A DNA stretch of 64,000 nt, taken from NCBI RefSeq assembly GCF_001686925.1, contig NZ_LVEN01000004.1:1-64000 (forward strand), in the 5' to 3' direction. Shown in pieces: positions 46,646 to 57,116 of this stretch. The first letter of the stretch is position 1. Every line of letters starts with the position of its first letter. Origin of the DNA: Flavobacterium piscis. GTDB taxonomy: Bacteria; Bacteroidota; Bacteroidia; Flavobacteriales; Flavobacteriaceae. The notes beneath the pieces were generated by a model, which searched no databases, was not told the DNA's origin, and saw only the letters and a list, made by a program, of their open reading frames with translations. Both the position numbers and the translations under genes were made by a program.

Positions 46646-46746
46646 TAAATTCCAAATTTTAAATTCTAAAATCCAACCACAAATTAAAAACGTTATGTTG
46701 ATAATTTAATAAAATTGGAATTTAGAATTTAAAAGATGGAATTTTT
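46646..46746. repeat. AATTCCAA-type inverted repeat between rpsB and tsf
   Basis: Two AT-rich arms of about 32 bp (AAATTCCAAATTTTAAATTC on the left, its imperfect complement with TTGGAATTTAGAATTT on the right) flank 30 bp. It occupies most of the rpsB-tsf gap. Confidence 0.65.
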
Positions 46747-46773
46747 ACTTTTAACATTAAAATTCAAAATATT

Positions 46774-47736
46774 ATGGCAACAATTACTGCTGCAGACGTA
46801 AATAAATTAAGACAATCTACAGGTGCCGGAATGATGGACTGTAAAAAAGCTTTAGTTGAAGCTGATGGAGATTTCGATAAAGCTATACAAGTCCTTAGAG
46901 AAAAAGGACAAAAAGTTGCTGCTAACCGTTCTGACCGTGACTCATCTGAAGGAGCTGCTGTTTCTTTTATCAATGCTGACAATACTAAAGGAGCTATCAT
47001 CACTTTAAACTGCGAAACTGATTTCGTAGGTAAAAATGAAGCTTTCGTAACTTTGGCTAAAGAATTAGTAGAAAGAGCTATTAACTTCTCTTCTAAAGAA
47101 GAATTTTTAGCTTCAGATTTCAACGGAATTACTGTTGCTGAAAAATTAATCGAGCAAACTGGTGTTATCGGTGAAAAAATCGAAATCGGTGGTTTTGAAA
47201 TTTTAGAAGGTGCTTTCGTTGGATCTTATGTTCACGTTAACAAAATTGCTGCATTAACTGCAATTTCTGCTGCAATTCCTAATGCTGACGTTTTAACTAA
47301 AGATGTTTCTATGCAAGTTGCTTCTATGGGAGCTGATACATTATCTTACAAAGATTTTGATCCTGCTTTCGTTGAATCTGAACTTGCTGCTCGTATTGCT
47401 GTAATCGAAAAGGATAACGAAGAAGCAAAACGTTTAGGAAAAACTTTAAAAAATGTTCCTAAATATATTTCTTACTCTCAATTGACTGAAGAAGTTTTAA
47501 AACAAGCTGAAGAAGATGCTAAAGCTGAATTAAAAGCTGAAGGTAAACCAGAGCAAATTTGGGACAAAATCATCCCAGGAAAAGTTCAACGTTTCATCTC
47601 TGACAATACTACTTTAGATCAGGAAAAAGCTTTGTTAGATCAAAACTTTATCAAAGACGATAGTAAAAAAGTTGGTGATTACGTTAAAGGATACAACGTT
47701 GAAATCACAGGTTTCAAAAGAGTTACTTTAGGTTAA
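46774..47736 (+). CDS. tsf: Translation elongation factor Ts
   Basis: Nucleotide-exchange factor for EF-Tu, 320 residues, longer than the E. coli protein. It begins with the UBA-like domain VNKLRQSTGAGMMDCKKAL, followed by the first subdomain signature LNCETDFVGKNEAF, and ends GFKRVTLG. Followed by a strong terminator. Confidence 0.97.
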   Translation: MATITAADVNKLRQSTGAGMMDCKKALVEADGDFDKAIQVLREKGQKVAANRSDRDSSEGAAVSFINADNTKGAIITLNCETDFVGKNEAFVTLAKELVERAINFSSKEEFLASDFNGITVAEKLIEQTGVIGEKIEIGGFEILEGAFVGSYVHVNKIAALTAISAAIPNADVLTKDVSMQVASMGADTLSYKDFDPAFVESELAARIAVIEKDNEEAKRLGKTLKNVPKYISYSQLTEEVLKQAEEDAKAELKAEGKPEQIWDKIIPGKVQRFISDNTTLDQEKALLDQNFIKDDSKKVGDYVKGYNVEITGFKRVTLG

Positions 47737-47752
47737 TATATTATTTCAATAT

Positions 47753-47791
47753 AAAAAGCCCTGAATATTCATTTATTCAGGGCTTTTTTTT
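47753..47791 (+). terminator. Terminator of tsf
   Basis: Stem AAAAGCCCTGAAT / ATTCAGGGCTTTT with T-run, 17 bp after the stop codon. Confidence 0.92.
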
Positions 47792-48245
47792 GTTTTAATA
47801 ATTCTTGTCTTCACTTAGGTTTATAAGATTATTAAAGAGGCTGCAATTTAAGGTTTACATCAAAACAGGAGAACTTTTCCAATGTTTTAAACAAATAGTA
47901 CAAGGAACTTGTACTTAATCTTTGAAAAAGTTTTTTTACTTGTAAACTTCCCAAACATAGCCCGTGGTTTCAACCACGGAGTGCAATATTATCACGCTTC
48001 GTATCGTGATCCCGTGGTTGAAACCACGGGCTATGTTTGAAGATAGAAATTAAATTAGGTTACAACTTTGTCATTTATGAAATGACAAAAATGCGCATAC
48101 AAACTGTAAAATTGGGTTTTCAAAAAGTTGCTTACACTCTTGATTTAAAACTTTTACAAAGCTTAACAAACCTGATAGACTTGCTACTAAAATCTTTATA
48201 ATCCACAAATCTGTGGCAAAAAATTCAACACCAAACTCCAAAAAA
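47792..48245. other. Gene-free region between tsf and the M3 peptidase
   Basis: I see no convincing gene. The stretch holds the large palindromic element at 47952-48039 and a short hairpin TTTGTCATT / AATGACAAA at about 48068-48090. The only sizeable minus-strand frame (48071-48280) runs through the downstream terminator and this hairpin. Confidence 0.6.
47952..48039. repeat. REP-like compound palindrome
   Basis: Outer arms 47952-47979 and 48012-48039 are perfect 28-bp inverted repeats. Each arm is itself partly palindromic (CCGTGGTTTCAACCACGG), and the centre holds a third hairpin ATCACG / CGTGAT (47991-48010). The 88-bp unit can fold as one long stem or as three hairpins. Layout resembles REP/BIME elements that are mobilised by REP-associated transposases. 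Confidence 0.85.
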
Positions 48246-48290
48246 AATCCCCGAATAATTACATTATCCGGGGACTTCAATTTAAAATTT
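48246..48290 (-). terminator. Terminator of the M3 peptidase gene
   Basis: Minus-strand stem TCCCCG / CGGGGA extended by ATAAT / ATTAT, followed by seven T. Confidence 0.88.
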
Positions 48291-48297
48291 AATCTTA

Positions 48298-50415
48298 TTA
48301 TTTTTTATCCTTAATCGGGAAATTTCTAGCACGCATTAAAGCATCAGATTTAGGAGCTCTTCCTCTAAAGTTTTCATAAGCTTTCTCCTGATCAATAGTA
48401 TTTCCAATACTAAAAACATTATCATAAAGACGTTTTGCCACTTCTTTATCATAAGGCCCTTTACCTTCTGTAAAAGCTTCATAAGCATCTGCATTAATTA
48501 CATCTGCCCATAAGTAGCTATAGTATCCTGCAGCATATCCATCACCAGAGAAAATATGCCCAAACTGAGGAATTCTGTGACGCATTACAATTTCAGATGG
48601 CATATGAAGCGCTTCTAAAGTCTCTTTTTCAAATTTATGAGGATCAATAGGCGAAGTCGTTAAATGAAGCTTCATATCAATCAATGAGCTCGAAATGGTT
48701 TCTACAGTAGAAAAACCTTCACCAAAATTAGAAGCTTTTTCAATTCTTTCTACCAATGATTGCGGCAATGGCTGATTTGTTTTATAATGTAAAGCAAACT
48801 TATTCAATACCTCAGGAGTAGCCAGCCAATGCTCCAACAACTGAGATGGAAATTCTACATAGTCTCTTGCAACAGATGTTCCTGCCAAACTAGGATACGT
48901 TACATTAGAACATAATCCGTGAAGCGCATGTCCGAATTCATGAAACAAAGTCGTAGCATCTTCCCACGAAATCAAAACCGGTTCGTTGGCAGTTCCCTTT
49001 ATAAAATTACAATTGTTAGAAACGATTGTAAGAACCTCACCATCCATTTTTTGCTGATCACGGTAAGCATTCATCCAGGCACCAGAACGTTTTCCTGCAC
49101 GAGCATAAGGATCAAAATACCATAATCCAACCACTTTACCCGTGATCTTATTACTTACTTCCCAAACACGAACGTCAGGGTGATAAACAGGAACATTGGT
49201 AATTTGTTTAAAGCTTAAATTAAATAATTCACCCGCAACCCAAAACATACCTTCACGTAAGTTTTCTAACTGCAAGTAAGGCTTAACTTCATTTTGATCT
49301 AAATCGTATTTTACTTTTCTAACTTTTTCAGCATAATAACGGTAATCCCAAGGCTGAATTTTAAATTTACCACCTTCAGCATCCACAATTTTCTGCATTT
49401 CTGCAACGTCCTGATGTACTTTTTCTACAGCAGGCTCCCAAACTGACAACATTAAATCTAAAGTTTTTTTAGGATCTTTTGCCATTTTGTTAGACAAACT
49501 CCAGTCAGCAAATGTTGGGAATCCTAATAAGTTTGCTTTTTGCGTACGCAATTGCAAAATAGATACAAGTGTTGCATTGTTATCGTTTGCATTACCATTA
49601 TCACCACGTTTTACAAAAATATCAAATGCTTTTTCTCTTAAATCTCTACGAGTTGAGAAAGTTAAAAATGGCTCAATAGAAGAACGTGTATTTGCCACAC
49701 AGCCCATTACATCCAATTTTCTGCTTTTTGCCTCAGCGATTGCAGCATTTTTTACTTCAGCCGGAAGACCATCAAAATCGCTTTCTGTTTTTAAAGCCAC
49801 ATATTGATTGTGTTCTTCTGCCAATAAATTTTGGCTGAATTTTGTAAAAAGACTTGCTAATTCCTGATTAATCTTCGCAACTTTTTCTTTGTCTTTTTCA
49901 TTTAATTTTGCTCCTTCACGAACAAAATCAGTATAATACAACCAAATTAAACGTTGTTGTTCACTCGTAAGTTTTTTGCTTTCTTTTGAATTATACAACG
50001 TCTCTATTTTGGCAAATAATTTTTTATTTTGCAATACTTTATCATTGAAAGCAGACAGCTTAGGAGACATTTCTGTTTCAACTGCATCAAATTCAGGAGT
50101 ACTTAAAGTAGAACCATAAATTCCGTAAACCGTATAAATTCGGGATATTGTTTTACCTGAACGCTCTAAAGCAGCAATAGTATTATCAAAAGTTGGCGCT
50201 TTTGGATTATTTGCGATAGCATCAACCTCATTTAGTTTTTCCTGAATCGCAAATTCAAGTGCCGGTTTAAAATTAGAAACCTTGTATTCATTAAAAGCAG
50301 GAACTCCTCCGTAAGGTCCAGTCCATTTTTTAAGCAATGGATTATCAGAATTGTTTTGCGCAGTGGCCGTAAATAAAGTTGTTCCCATGAGAAAAATTGT
50401 CATTAATCTTTTCAT
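48298..50415 (-). CDS. dcp: M3 family metallopeptidase, exported (peptidyl-dipeptidase Dcp type)
   Basis: 705-residue zinc peptidase. A signal peptide (MKRLMTIFLMGTTLFTATAQ) indicates export to the periplasm. The active site is HEFGHALHGL at about residue 490 with a downstream Glu in the EFPSQLLEHW stretch. Overall pattern is that of Dcp/oligopeptidase A enzymes that cut short peptides. I start at 50415; an ATG two codons upstream (50421) is equally possible. Single-gene unit with a TACATTTG box at 50460-50467 upstream. Confidence 0.93.
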   Translation of the reverse strand: MKRLMTIFLMGTTLFTATAQNNSDNPLLKKWTGPYGGVPAFNEYKVSNFKPALEFAIQEKLNEVDAIANNPKAPTFDNTIAALERSGKTISRIYTVYGIYGSTLSTPEFDAVETEMSPKLSAFNDKVLQNKKLFAKIETLYNSKESKKLTSEQQRLIWLYYTDFVREGAKLNEKDKEKVAKINQELASLFTKFSQNLLAEEHNQYVALKTESDFDGLPAEVKNAAIAEAKSRKLDVMGCVANTRSSIEPFLTFSTRRDLREKAFDIFVKRGDNGNANDNNATLVSILQLRTQKANLLGFPTFADWSLSNKMAKDPKKTLDLMLSVWEPAVEKVHQDVAEMQKIVDAEGGKFKIQPWDYRYYAEKVRKVKYDLDQNEVKPYLQLENLREGMFWVAGELFNLSFKQITNVPVYHPDVRVWEVSNKITGKVVGLWYFDPYARAGKRSGAWMNAYRDQQKMDGEVLTIVSNNCNFIKGTANEPVLISWEDATTLFHEFGHALHGLCSNVTYPSLAGTSVARDYVEFPSQLLEHWLATPEVLNKFALHYKTNQPLPQSLVERIEKASNFGEGFSTVETISSSLIDMKLHLTTSPIDPHKFEKETLEALHMPSEIVMRHRIPQFGHIFSGDGYAAGYYSYLWADVINADAYEAFTEGKGPYDKEVAKRLYDNVFSIGNTIDQEKAYENFRGRAPKSDALMRARNFPIKDKK

Positions 50416-50566
50416 TATCATTAATTTGATTTAAAATAAAATAAAACATGTTATTGTTTCAAATGTAACCAAAAATCAGCATTCGAAGTAAAATTTTAAC
50501 TTTCAGATTAGCATCGTACTCAACTTAATTAATAATTATCCATTTCCTGTTATTAAAGAAATAGTT

Positions 50567-50574
50567 TAAATTTG
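50567..50574 (+). promoter_or_regulatory. -7 box of the transporter operon
   Basis: TAAATTTG matches TANNTTTG; the -33 box is unclear. It lies 22 bp before the ATG at 50596 and argues against a TTG start at 50572, which would overlap it. Confidence 0.5.
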
Positions 50575-50595
50575 ACCCATCATTTACCACATCAC

Positions 50596-51258
50596 ATGTT
50601 TAAAACCCGAAAAGAAATTGTTTTTGTAGTCCTTGCAGGCATTTTTATAACCAATGCCGTTGTAGCTGAACTCATTGGAGGAAAATTAATTCAAATTGGT
50701 CCATTTGTTATGAGCATTGGTATTTTGCCCTGGCCAATCGTTTTTTTAACCACAGATTTAATCAATGAATATTTTGGCGAGAAAGGCGTAAAAAAACTGT
50801 CTTTTATAACAGCATGTTTAATTGCTTATGCTTTCCTACTATTATTTATGGCCATTGTAATTCCGGCTGCAAAAGGAATTAGCCCTGTAAACGACGAACA
50901 ATTTCAGGCTGTCTTTGGTCAGAGTATGTGGATTATAGTAGGTAGCTTAATTGCTTTTATGGCATCTCAGCTAATAGATGTCTGGATATTTTGGTTCTTT
51001 AAAAGACGAACAGGAGAAAGAAAGATATGGCTCAGAACAACGGGATCAACTGTGATTTCGCAGCTATTTGATTCTTTTATCGTTCTTGGAATCGCCTTTT
51101 GGTTACCCGGAAAAATTAACTTCGAAACTTTTATATCATCCGGACTAACAGGCTATATTTTTAAACTTTCAGTCGCTGTTTTGTTAACTCCGCTAATTTA
51201 TCTGGGACATCATTTAATAAAAAAATATCTTAAAGAGGACCCTAATAATAAAGAATAA
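50596..51258 (+). CDS. Queuosine precursor transporter (YhhQ/VUT family)
   Basis: 220-residue membrane protein with six hydrophobic segments. It has the family stretches ELIGGKLI, FLTTDLINEYFGEKGVKK and the C-terminal part of the DUF165/VUT fold. E. coli YhhQ imports preQ0/preQ1, precursors of queuosine. I start at the ATG 50596 (MFKTRKEIVF); a TTG start at 50572 would sit in the promoter box. The gene heads a group with a lipoprotein and tag. Confidence 0.85.
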   Translation: MFKTRKEIVFVVLAGIFITNAVVAELIGGKLIQIGPFVMSIGILPWPIVFLTTDLINEYFGEKGVKKLSFITACLIAYAFLLLFMAIVIPAAKGISPVNDEQFQAVFGQSMWIIVGSLIAFMASQLIDVWIFWFFKRRTGERKIWLRTTGSTVISQLFDSFIVLGIAFWLPGKINFETFISSGLTGYIFKLSVAVLLTPLIYLGHHLIKKYLKEDPNNKE

Positions 51259-51272
51259 AACTACCTTGTAGT

Positions 51273-51947
51273 ATGAAAATGACAATTGCCATCTTACTTT
51301 TTTCGATAGCCTATTTTTTTACAGGCTGTGGCAACGACGCAAAAAACATATCTAAAAAAGAAAAAACCCATCCTGTAAATAAATTAGAACCAGTTTCGGC
51401 AAAAATCTTTAAGAAAACAGCACTCAAAACGGCAGTTCTTCCAAATTCCCAAAAAAAACATACCAATTCTAAAAAGAATATTCTTTCTGAAGAAGAAAAT
51501 GAATTAAAACCGCAAATTCAAAATCAGCACATTGCAAATAATAATACATTAGATTTCAGCGAAGAGGCAAACAAAACCTTAATGACTTTTGTGAATTTAC
51601 GCAAAATACTTTCCGGAAGTAAAATTGGACAAACTTTAACCCAGGAACAACTGACTCAACAATTCGAAATTCCGCAAGAAGCCGTTAAACTGGTAAAAAG
51701 CATCACAAAAACCGATGATGATGAAATTGCCGTAAAATGGCGTTCGACATGGTTTATAGAAAAAGTCTCCGATGCTAAATTCAAGGATGGCCTCATGAAA
51801 ATCACTTTCAAAGCCAATAAATTATACACTTCAGGAACTGCAATAGGCATTAAATACGACAAAAAAATTTATAATGAGTTGGTCATCATTGGCCGTTCTG
51901 CTTACATTCCCGGCGTAAAAGGATACAGCTGGCAAATAGGAAAATAA
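51273..51947 (+). CDS. Putative lipoprotein of unknown function
   Basis: 224 residues. Signal peptide with lipobox FTGC (Cys about 19), then a Lys/Asn/Gln-rich unstructured region to about residue 95, then a C-terminal domain of about 120 residues that looks globular (KSITKTDDDEIAVKWRST, GIKYDKKIYNELVIIG). I do not recognise the domain. It starts 14 bp after the transporter gene and overlaps tag by 1 bp, so it is probably co-transcribed with both. Confidence 0.8.
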   Translation: MKMTIAILLFSIAYFFTGCGNDAKNISKKEKTHPVNKLEPVSAKIFKKTALKTAVLPNSQKKHTNSKKNILSEEENELKPQIQNQHIANNNTLDFSEEANKTLMTFVNLRKILSGSKIGQTLTQEQLTQQFEIPQEAVKLVKSITKTDDDEIAVKWRSTWFIEKVSDAKFKDGLMKITFKANKLYTSGTAIGIKYDKKIYNELVIIGRSAYIPGVKGYSWQIGK

Positions 51948-52513
51948 TGGAAGACAAAATAAGATGCGGTTGGTGTTCTGCCAGCGATTTATACAAAAAA
52001 TACCATGACGAAGAATGGGGCAGACCCGTTTACGACGATGCATCATTATTCGAATTTTTAATTTTAGAAACTTTTCAGGCAGGTTTAAGCTGGATCACTA
52101 TTTTAAATAAAAGAGAGAATTTCAGAGCCGCTTTCGATCATTTCGATTATAAAAAAATAGCCCATTATCCCGAAGAAAAAATTGAATCCCTTTTGCAAGA
52201 CAGCGGAATCATTCGCAATAAACTTAAAATTCGCGCCACCATTTCAAACGCACATGCCTTTATGAAAGTGCAGGAAGAATTTGGAAGTTTCTCTAATTAT
52301 ATCTGGAAATTCACCAACGGAAAACCAATCGACAACAACCCTAAAACACTAAAAGACGTCCCTGCCACTACTCCACTTTCAGACGAAATTAGCAAAGATC
52401 TAAAAAAAAGAGGCTTTAAATTCGTAGGCTCGACCGTAATTTACGCTCAAATGCAAGCCACCGGAATGGTCAACGATCACGTCGAAGATTGCTTTACCCG
52501 AAAGGGAAAATAG
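51947..52513 (+). CDS. tag: DNA-3-methyladenine glycosylase I
   Basis: 188-residue base-excision repair enzyme that removes 3-methyladenine. It begins with the zinc-binding and substrate region RCGWCSASDLYKKYHDEEWG and has FETFQAGLSW-type residues (ILETFQAGLSWITIL), with a C-terminal GFKFVGSTVIYAQMQATGMVNDH. The C-terminal DHVEDC contributes further zinc ligands. Stop/start overlap of 1 bp with the upstream lipoprotein gene. Confidence 0.95.
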   Translation: MEDKIRCGWCSASDLYKKYHDEEWGRPVYDDASLFEFLILETFQAGLSWITILNKRENFRAAFDHFDYKKIAHYPEEKIESLLQDSGIIRNKLKIRATISNAHAFMKVQEEFGSFSNYIWKFTNGKPIDNNPKTLKDVPATTPLSDEISKDLKKRGFKFVGSTVIYAQMQATGMVNDHVEDCFTRKGK

Positions 52514-52550
52514 TCACAGTATTTAGTCACAGTATTTAGTCTCAGTCACA

Positions 52551-52615
52551 GTCTCGGTTTTCAGTTTTTAGAGCTTAATTTTTTAAGTTAAAGACTGAAA
52601 ACTGAAAACCGAGAC
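52551..52615. repeat. Perfect 18-bp inverted repeat upstream of the thiamine operon
   Basis: Arms GTCTCGGTTTTCAGTTTT (52551-52568) and its exact complement (52598-52615) around a 29-nt AT-rich centre. It is preceded by a tandem GTCACAGTATTTA repeat (about 52513-52538). It may act as a terminator for tag. Confidence 0.75.
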
Positions 52616-52636
52616 TGAAAACTTTAAAAAAAACAT

Positions 52637-52644
52637 TATATTTG
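52637..52644 (+). promoter_or_regulatory. -7 box of the thiamine operon
   Basis: TATATTTG, exact match to TANNTTTG, about 10 bp before the riboswitch begins; -33 box unclear. Confidence 0.55.
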
Positions 52645-52654
52645 CTTCACACTT

Positions 52655-52735
52655 TAGGGGTGTCTGCTAATAAGCAGGCTGAGATTTTACCCTCTGAACC
52701 TGATCTAGTTCATACTAGCGTAGGGAAAAGTAAGA
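52655..52735 (+). promoter_or_regulatory. TPP riboswitch
   Basis: Thiamine pyrophosphate aptamer with the conserved GGGGTG ... GCAGGCTGAGA segment and the CTCTGAACCTGATCT ... ATACTAGCGTAGGGAA segment in the right order and spacing. It controls the thi operon that begins with thiS 96 bp downstream. No terminator with a T-run follows it, so control of translation or mRNA access is more likely; a short hairpin GCGCAT / ATGCGC at 52746-52761 lies in between. Confidence 0.95.
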
Positions 52736-52830
52736 TGACTTCTGCGCGCATTTTTATGCGCAATTGTAGCCATTCCTAGAGTAGAGACGCACTATTGTGT
52801 ATCATCAAAAAACTCTAAAATTCAGAAGGA

Positions 52831-53037
52831 ATGGAACTAAAAATCAACCAACAAATCAAAAAATTCAATGCTGAATCGCTTAGCGTTCAATCATTGCTCG
52901 ATCTCGAAATTCCCCACAAACAAAACGGAATCGCCGTTGCCATTAACAATACCGTTGTTCCAAAAATAAACTGGAACGAACATCTCGTACACGAAACCGA
53001 CGAAATTTTAATTATTTCAGCAACGCAAGGAGGATAA
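52831..53037 (+). CDS. thiS: Sulfur carrier protein ThiS
   Basis: 68-residue ubiquitin-like protein ending in the required Gly-Gly (ISATQGG). Its C-terminus is adenylated by ThiF and loaded with sulfur for thiazole synthesis by ThiG. First gene of the thiamine operon. Confidence 0.95.
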   Translation: MELKINQQIKKFNAESLSVQSLLDLEIPHKQNGIAVAINNTVVPKINWNEHLVHETDEILIISATQGG

Positions 53038-53040
53038 CAG

Positions 53041-53190
53041 GCTGCCTAAACGGGCTATCCGTTGCAAGTCCGCAGTCGTCAACCAAAAAAATATAGTCTT
53101 AGTAAAGCTTCCGCTGGTCGCTTTCCTAATCCTTATTTTTTACGGTTTCTTCCTTTACGGGCTTTCCACTTCTATCCCTGGCAGAAAAAA
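53041..53190. repeat. CGGGCTATCCGTTGCA intergenic element
   Basis: Non-coding stretch between thiS and thiC with CGGGCTATCCGTTGCAAG near the start and ACGGGCTTTCC near the end, separated by CTTCCGCTGGTCGC. From memory, words like GCAACGGATAGCCCG recur between genes in Flavobacterium and relatives. Boundaries are approximate. Confidence 0.45.
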
Positions 53191-53242
53191 TAAATTCCAA
53201 AAATTAAATTCCAAATTCCAATTACTCAAGAAACACCAAAAA

Positions 53243-53262
53243 AGACGCACTGCTGTGCGTCT
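53243..53262. repeat. AGACGCAC palindrome
   Basis: AGACGCAC TGCT GTGCGTCT, a perfect 8-bp hairpin. Degenerate relatives are at 37634-37659 and 52781-52803 (GTAGAGACGCACTATTGTG). Confidence 0.7.
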
Positions 53263-53292
53263 CTACATAAAACATAATCTTCATCAACCTGA

Positions 53293-55143
<1,851 letters not shown>

Positions 55144-55175
55144 GAATATAGAGAAAAGAACAAAGAGGAAAGACT

Positions 55176-55766
55176 ATGATTGTAATTACAAATCCTTCTG
55201 CTATTGCAAATGAAATCAGCACTATCGAATCTTTATTTGAAGAAGGATTGTCTTTGCTTCATATTCGGAAACCTGATTTTTCTGAACTTGAAATGGCACA
55301 ATTTATTCATATAATAAGATTAGAATTCCGCTCTAAATTGGTTTTGCACAATCATCATGAATTAGCAGAAGATTTTGGGATTAGCAGAATTCATTTTTCT
55401 GAAAAAAACAGACGAAATATTTTTTCAATTAGTTCAGATCAAAAGATTTTGTCAACATCAACACATTCTATTGAAGATTTCAATTCTTTAAAAAATGATT
55501 TTGATTATGCATTTTTAAGTCCTGTTTTTACAAGTATTTCTAAAGAAAATTATCATCCAAAAACCAATCTTTTTGAAGCTTTAAAACGAAGAACAAATCA
55601 CAAAATAAAAGTGATCGCTTTAGGCGGAATTGATGCTAAAAACATCAAAGAAACATTAGAAAATGGTTTTGATGATATAGCACTTTTAGGAACAATCTGG
55701 AATAATGAAAACCCAATAAAACAATTCAAATTATGTCAACAAATCGCCCAATCGCACTTAGTATAG
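55176..55766 (+). CDS. ThiE/TenI-like protein, divergent
   Basis: 196 residues of the thiamine phosphate synthase/TenI superfamily (TIM barrel): LLHIRKPDFSE, LVLHNHHELAEDFGISRIHFSE, DYAFLSPVF, IALGGIDAKNI. A true ThiE is encoded two genes later, and this copy lacks several canonical ThiE residues, for example the QLR and NDR motifs. It could be a thiazole tautomerase like TenI of Bacillus subtilis or a second synthase. It overlaps thiD by 34 bp. Confidence 0.82.
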   Translation: MIVITNPSAIANEISTIESLFEEGLSLLHIRKPDFSELEMAQFIHIIRLEFRSKLVLHNHHELAEDFGISRIHFSEKNRRNIFSISSDQKILSTSTHSIEDFNSLKNDFDYAFLSPVFTSISKENYHPKTNLFEALKRRTNHKIKVIALGGIDAKNIKETLENGFDDIALLGTIWNNENPIKQFKLCQQIAQSHLV

Positions 55767-56485
55767 CAGGTTTTGACCCCATTGGTGGTGCAGGTGTTTT
55801 GGCGGATATCAAAACATTTGAGCAACATCAGGTGACCGGATTTGCCATCACAACGGCGAATACTATTCAGACTGAAAATGAGTTTTTTGAAATTGAATGG
55901 ACTGATTTGAATTTTGTTACCCGATCAATTGAGACTTTATTCCAAAACTATAAAATCAAAGCAGTAAAAATTGGGATTGTTCCTTCGTTAGATTATTTAA
56001 ACCAAATTCTTTCGACAATAAAAACAGTATCTCCAATAACGCAAATTGTTTGGGATCCGGTTTTAAAATCAACTACAAATTTCAACTTCATCGCAATTGA
56101 AAACCAATTGGAGTTGAATAAAATACTATCCAAAATTGATTTGATTACACCCAACTATAATGAAGCAAAAATTTTATTTCCAGATTTTATTTCGAATCAA
56201 CTTGGGCTTCAAAAAGGAATTCCATGCGCTATTTTATTAAAAGGCGGGCATAATCCTATTGAAATTGGAACCGATCGATTATTTCTGAAAAATGAAATTA
56301 TCGATTTACTTCCGTCTAATAAAAAATGCTTTGAAAAACACGGTTCTGGCTGTGTTTTATCCTCTGCCATTGCCTCAAATCTGGCTTTAAATAAAACGCT
56401 AACAGAAGCTTGTAAAAATGCGAAAACCTACATAGAAAAATTCCTGAGTTCAAATTCAACTTTAATCGGACATCATTATGTATAA
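55733..56485 (+). CDS. thiD: Hydroxymethylpyrimidine/phosphomethylpyrimidine kinase ThiD
   Basis: 250-residue ribokinase-fold enzyme that phosphorylates HMP and HMP-P. Signatures: SIAGFDPIGGAGVLADIKTF at the N-terminus and the anion-hole/ATP motif KHGSGCVLSSAIASNL near the C-terminus (usually GTGC; here GSGC). The start overlaps the preceding gene by 34 bp and its stop overlaps thiE by 8 bp. Confidence 0.94.
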   Translation: MSTNRPIALSIAGFDPIGGAGVLADIKTFEQHQVTGFAITTANTIQTENEFFEIEWTDLNFVTRSIETLFQNYKIKAVKIGIVPSLDYLNQILSTIKTVSPITQIVWDPVLKSTTNFNFIAIENQLELNKILSKIDLITPNYNEAKILFPDFISNQLGLQKGIPCAILLKGGHNPIEIGTDRLFLKNEIIDLLPSNKKCFEKHGSGCVLSSAIASNLALNKTLTEACKNAKTYIEKFLSSNSTLIGHHYV

Positions 56486-57116
56486 CAAATTACAATACAT
56501 CTCACAAGGCAATACAATCGAAGAACAATTGTACAATATTCATCAGGCACTCGACGCAGGATGTGATTGGGTGCAAATGCGATTTAAGCAACAAACTGAA
56601 AAAGATACATTCGCTCTGGCCGAAGCGGTAAAATTTTTATGCGAAGAATATCTCGCCAATTTTATTGTAAACGACAATCTCTATCTCGCTCAGCAAATTG
56701 CTGCCGACGGAGTTCACTTGGGCTTAACCGATATGAATATTGCAGAAGCACGAGCTATTTTAGGCAACACTAAAATTATTGGAGGAACGGCAAATACTTT
56801 TGAAGACATTGAAGATCATGTAAAAAATGGCTGTAACTATATTGGTTTGGGACCTTTTAGATTTACAGAAACCAAAGAAAAACTAAGTCCGATTTTAGGA
56901 TTATCAGGCTATTCTAAAATCATTCACAAACTAAAAGATAATAAAATCCAAATTCCCATTTACGCTATTGGAGGAATTACATTAAACGATATAAATCCGT
57001 TAATGGAAACAGGAATTCATGGTATTGCCGTTTCCGGTATGATCACGAATAATGATCAAAAAAAGAGATTAATTCAACAACTAAACGAAAAGTTATATGC
57101 AAACGTCATTGTTTAA
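56478..57116 (+). CDS. thiE: Thiamine phosphate synthase ThiE
   Basis: 212-residue TIM-barrel enzyme joining HMP pyrophosphate and thiazole phosphate. The expected motifs are present: [54 protein letters not shown] and AIGGITL. It overlaps thiD by 8 bp and thiG by 20 bp. Confidence 0.94.
   Translation: MYNKLQYISQGNTIEEQLYNIHQALDAGCDWVQMRFKQQTEKDTFALAEAVKFLCEEYLANFIVNDNLYLAQQIAADGVHLGLTDMNIAEARAILGNTKIIGGTANTFEDIEDHVKNGCNYIGLGPFRFTETKEKLSPILGLSGYSKIIHKLKDNKIQIPIYAIGGITLNDINPLMETGIHGIAVSGMITNNDQKKRLIQQLNEKLYANVIV

Noticed and set aside
47952-48039. CRISPR array or tRNA-like structure
   Set aside because: There are only two arms in inverted orientation with no regular spacers; it is a compound palindrome, not an array.
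48071-48280. Small minus-strand protein before the M3 peptidase terminator
   Set aside because: It includes the terminator hairpin and an AT-rich spacer and has no signal or domain.
50572-50595. TTG start of the transporter gene
   Set aside because: It falls in the TAAATTTG promoter box; ATG at 50596 gives a normal membrane-protein start.
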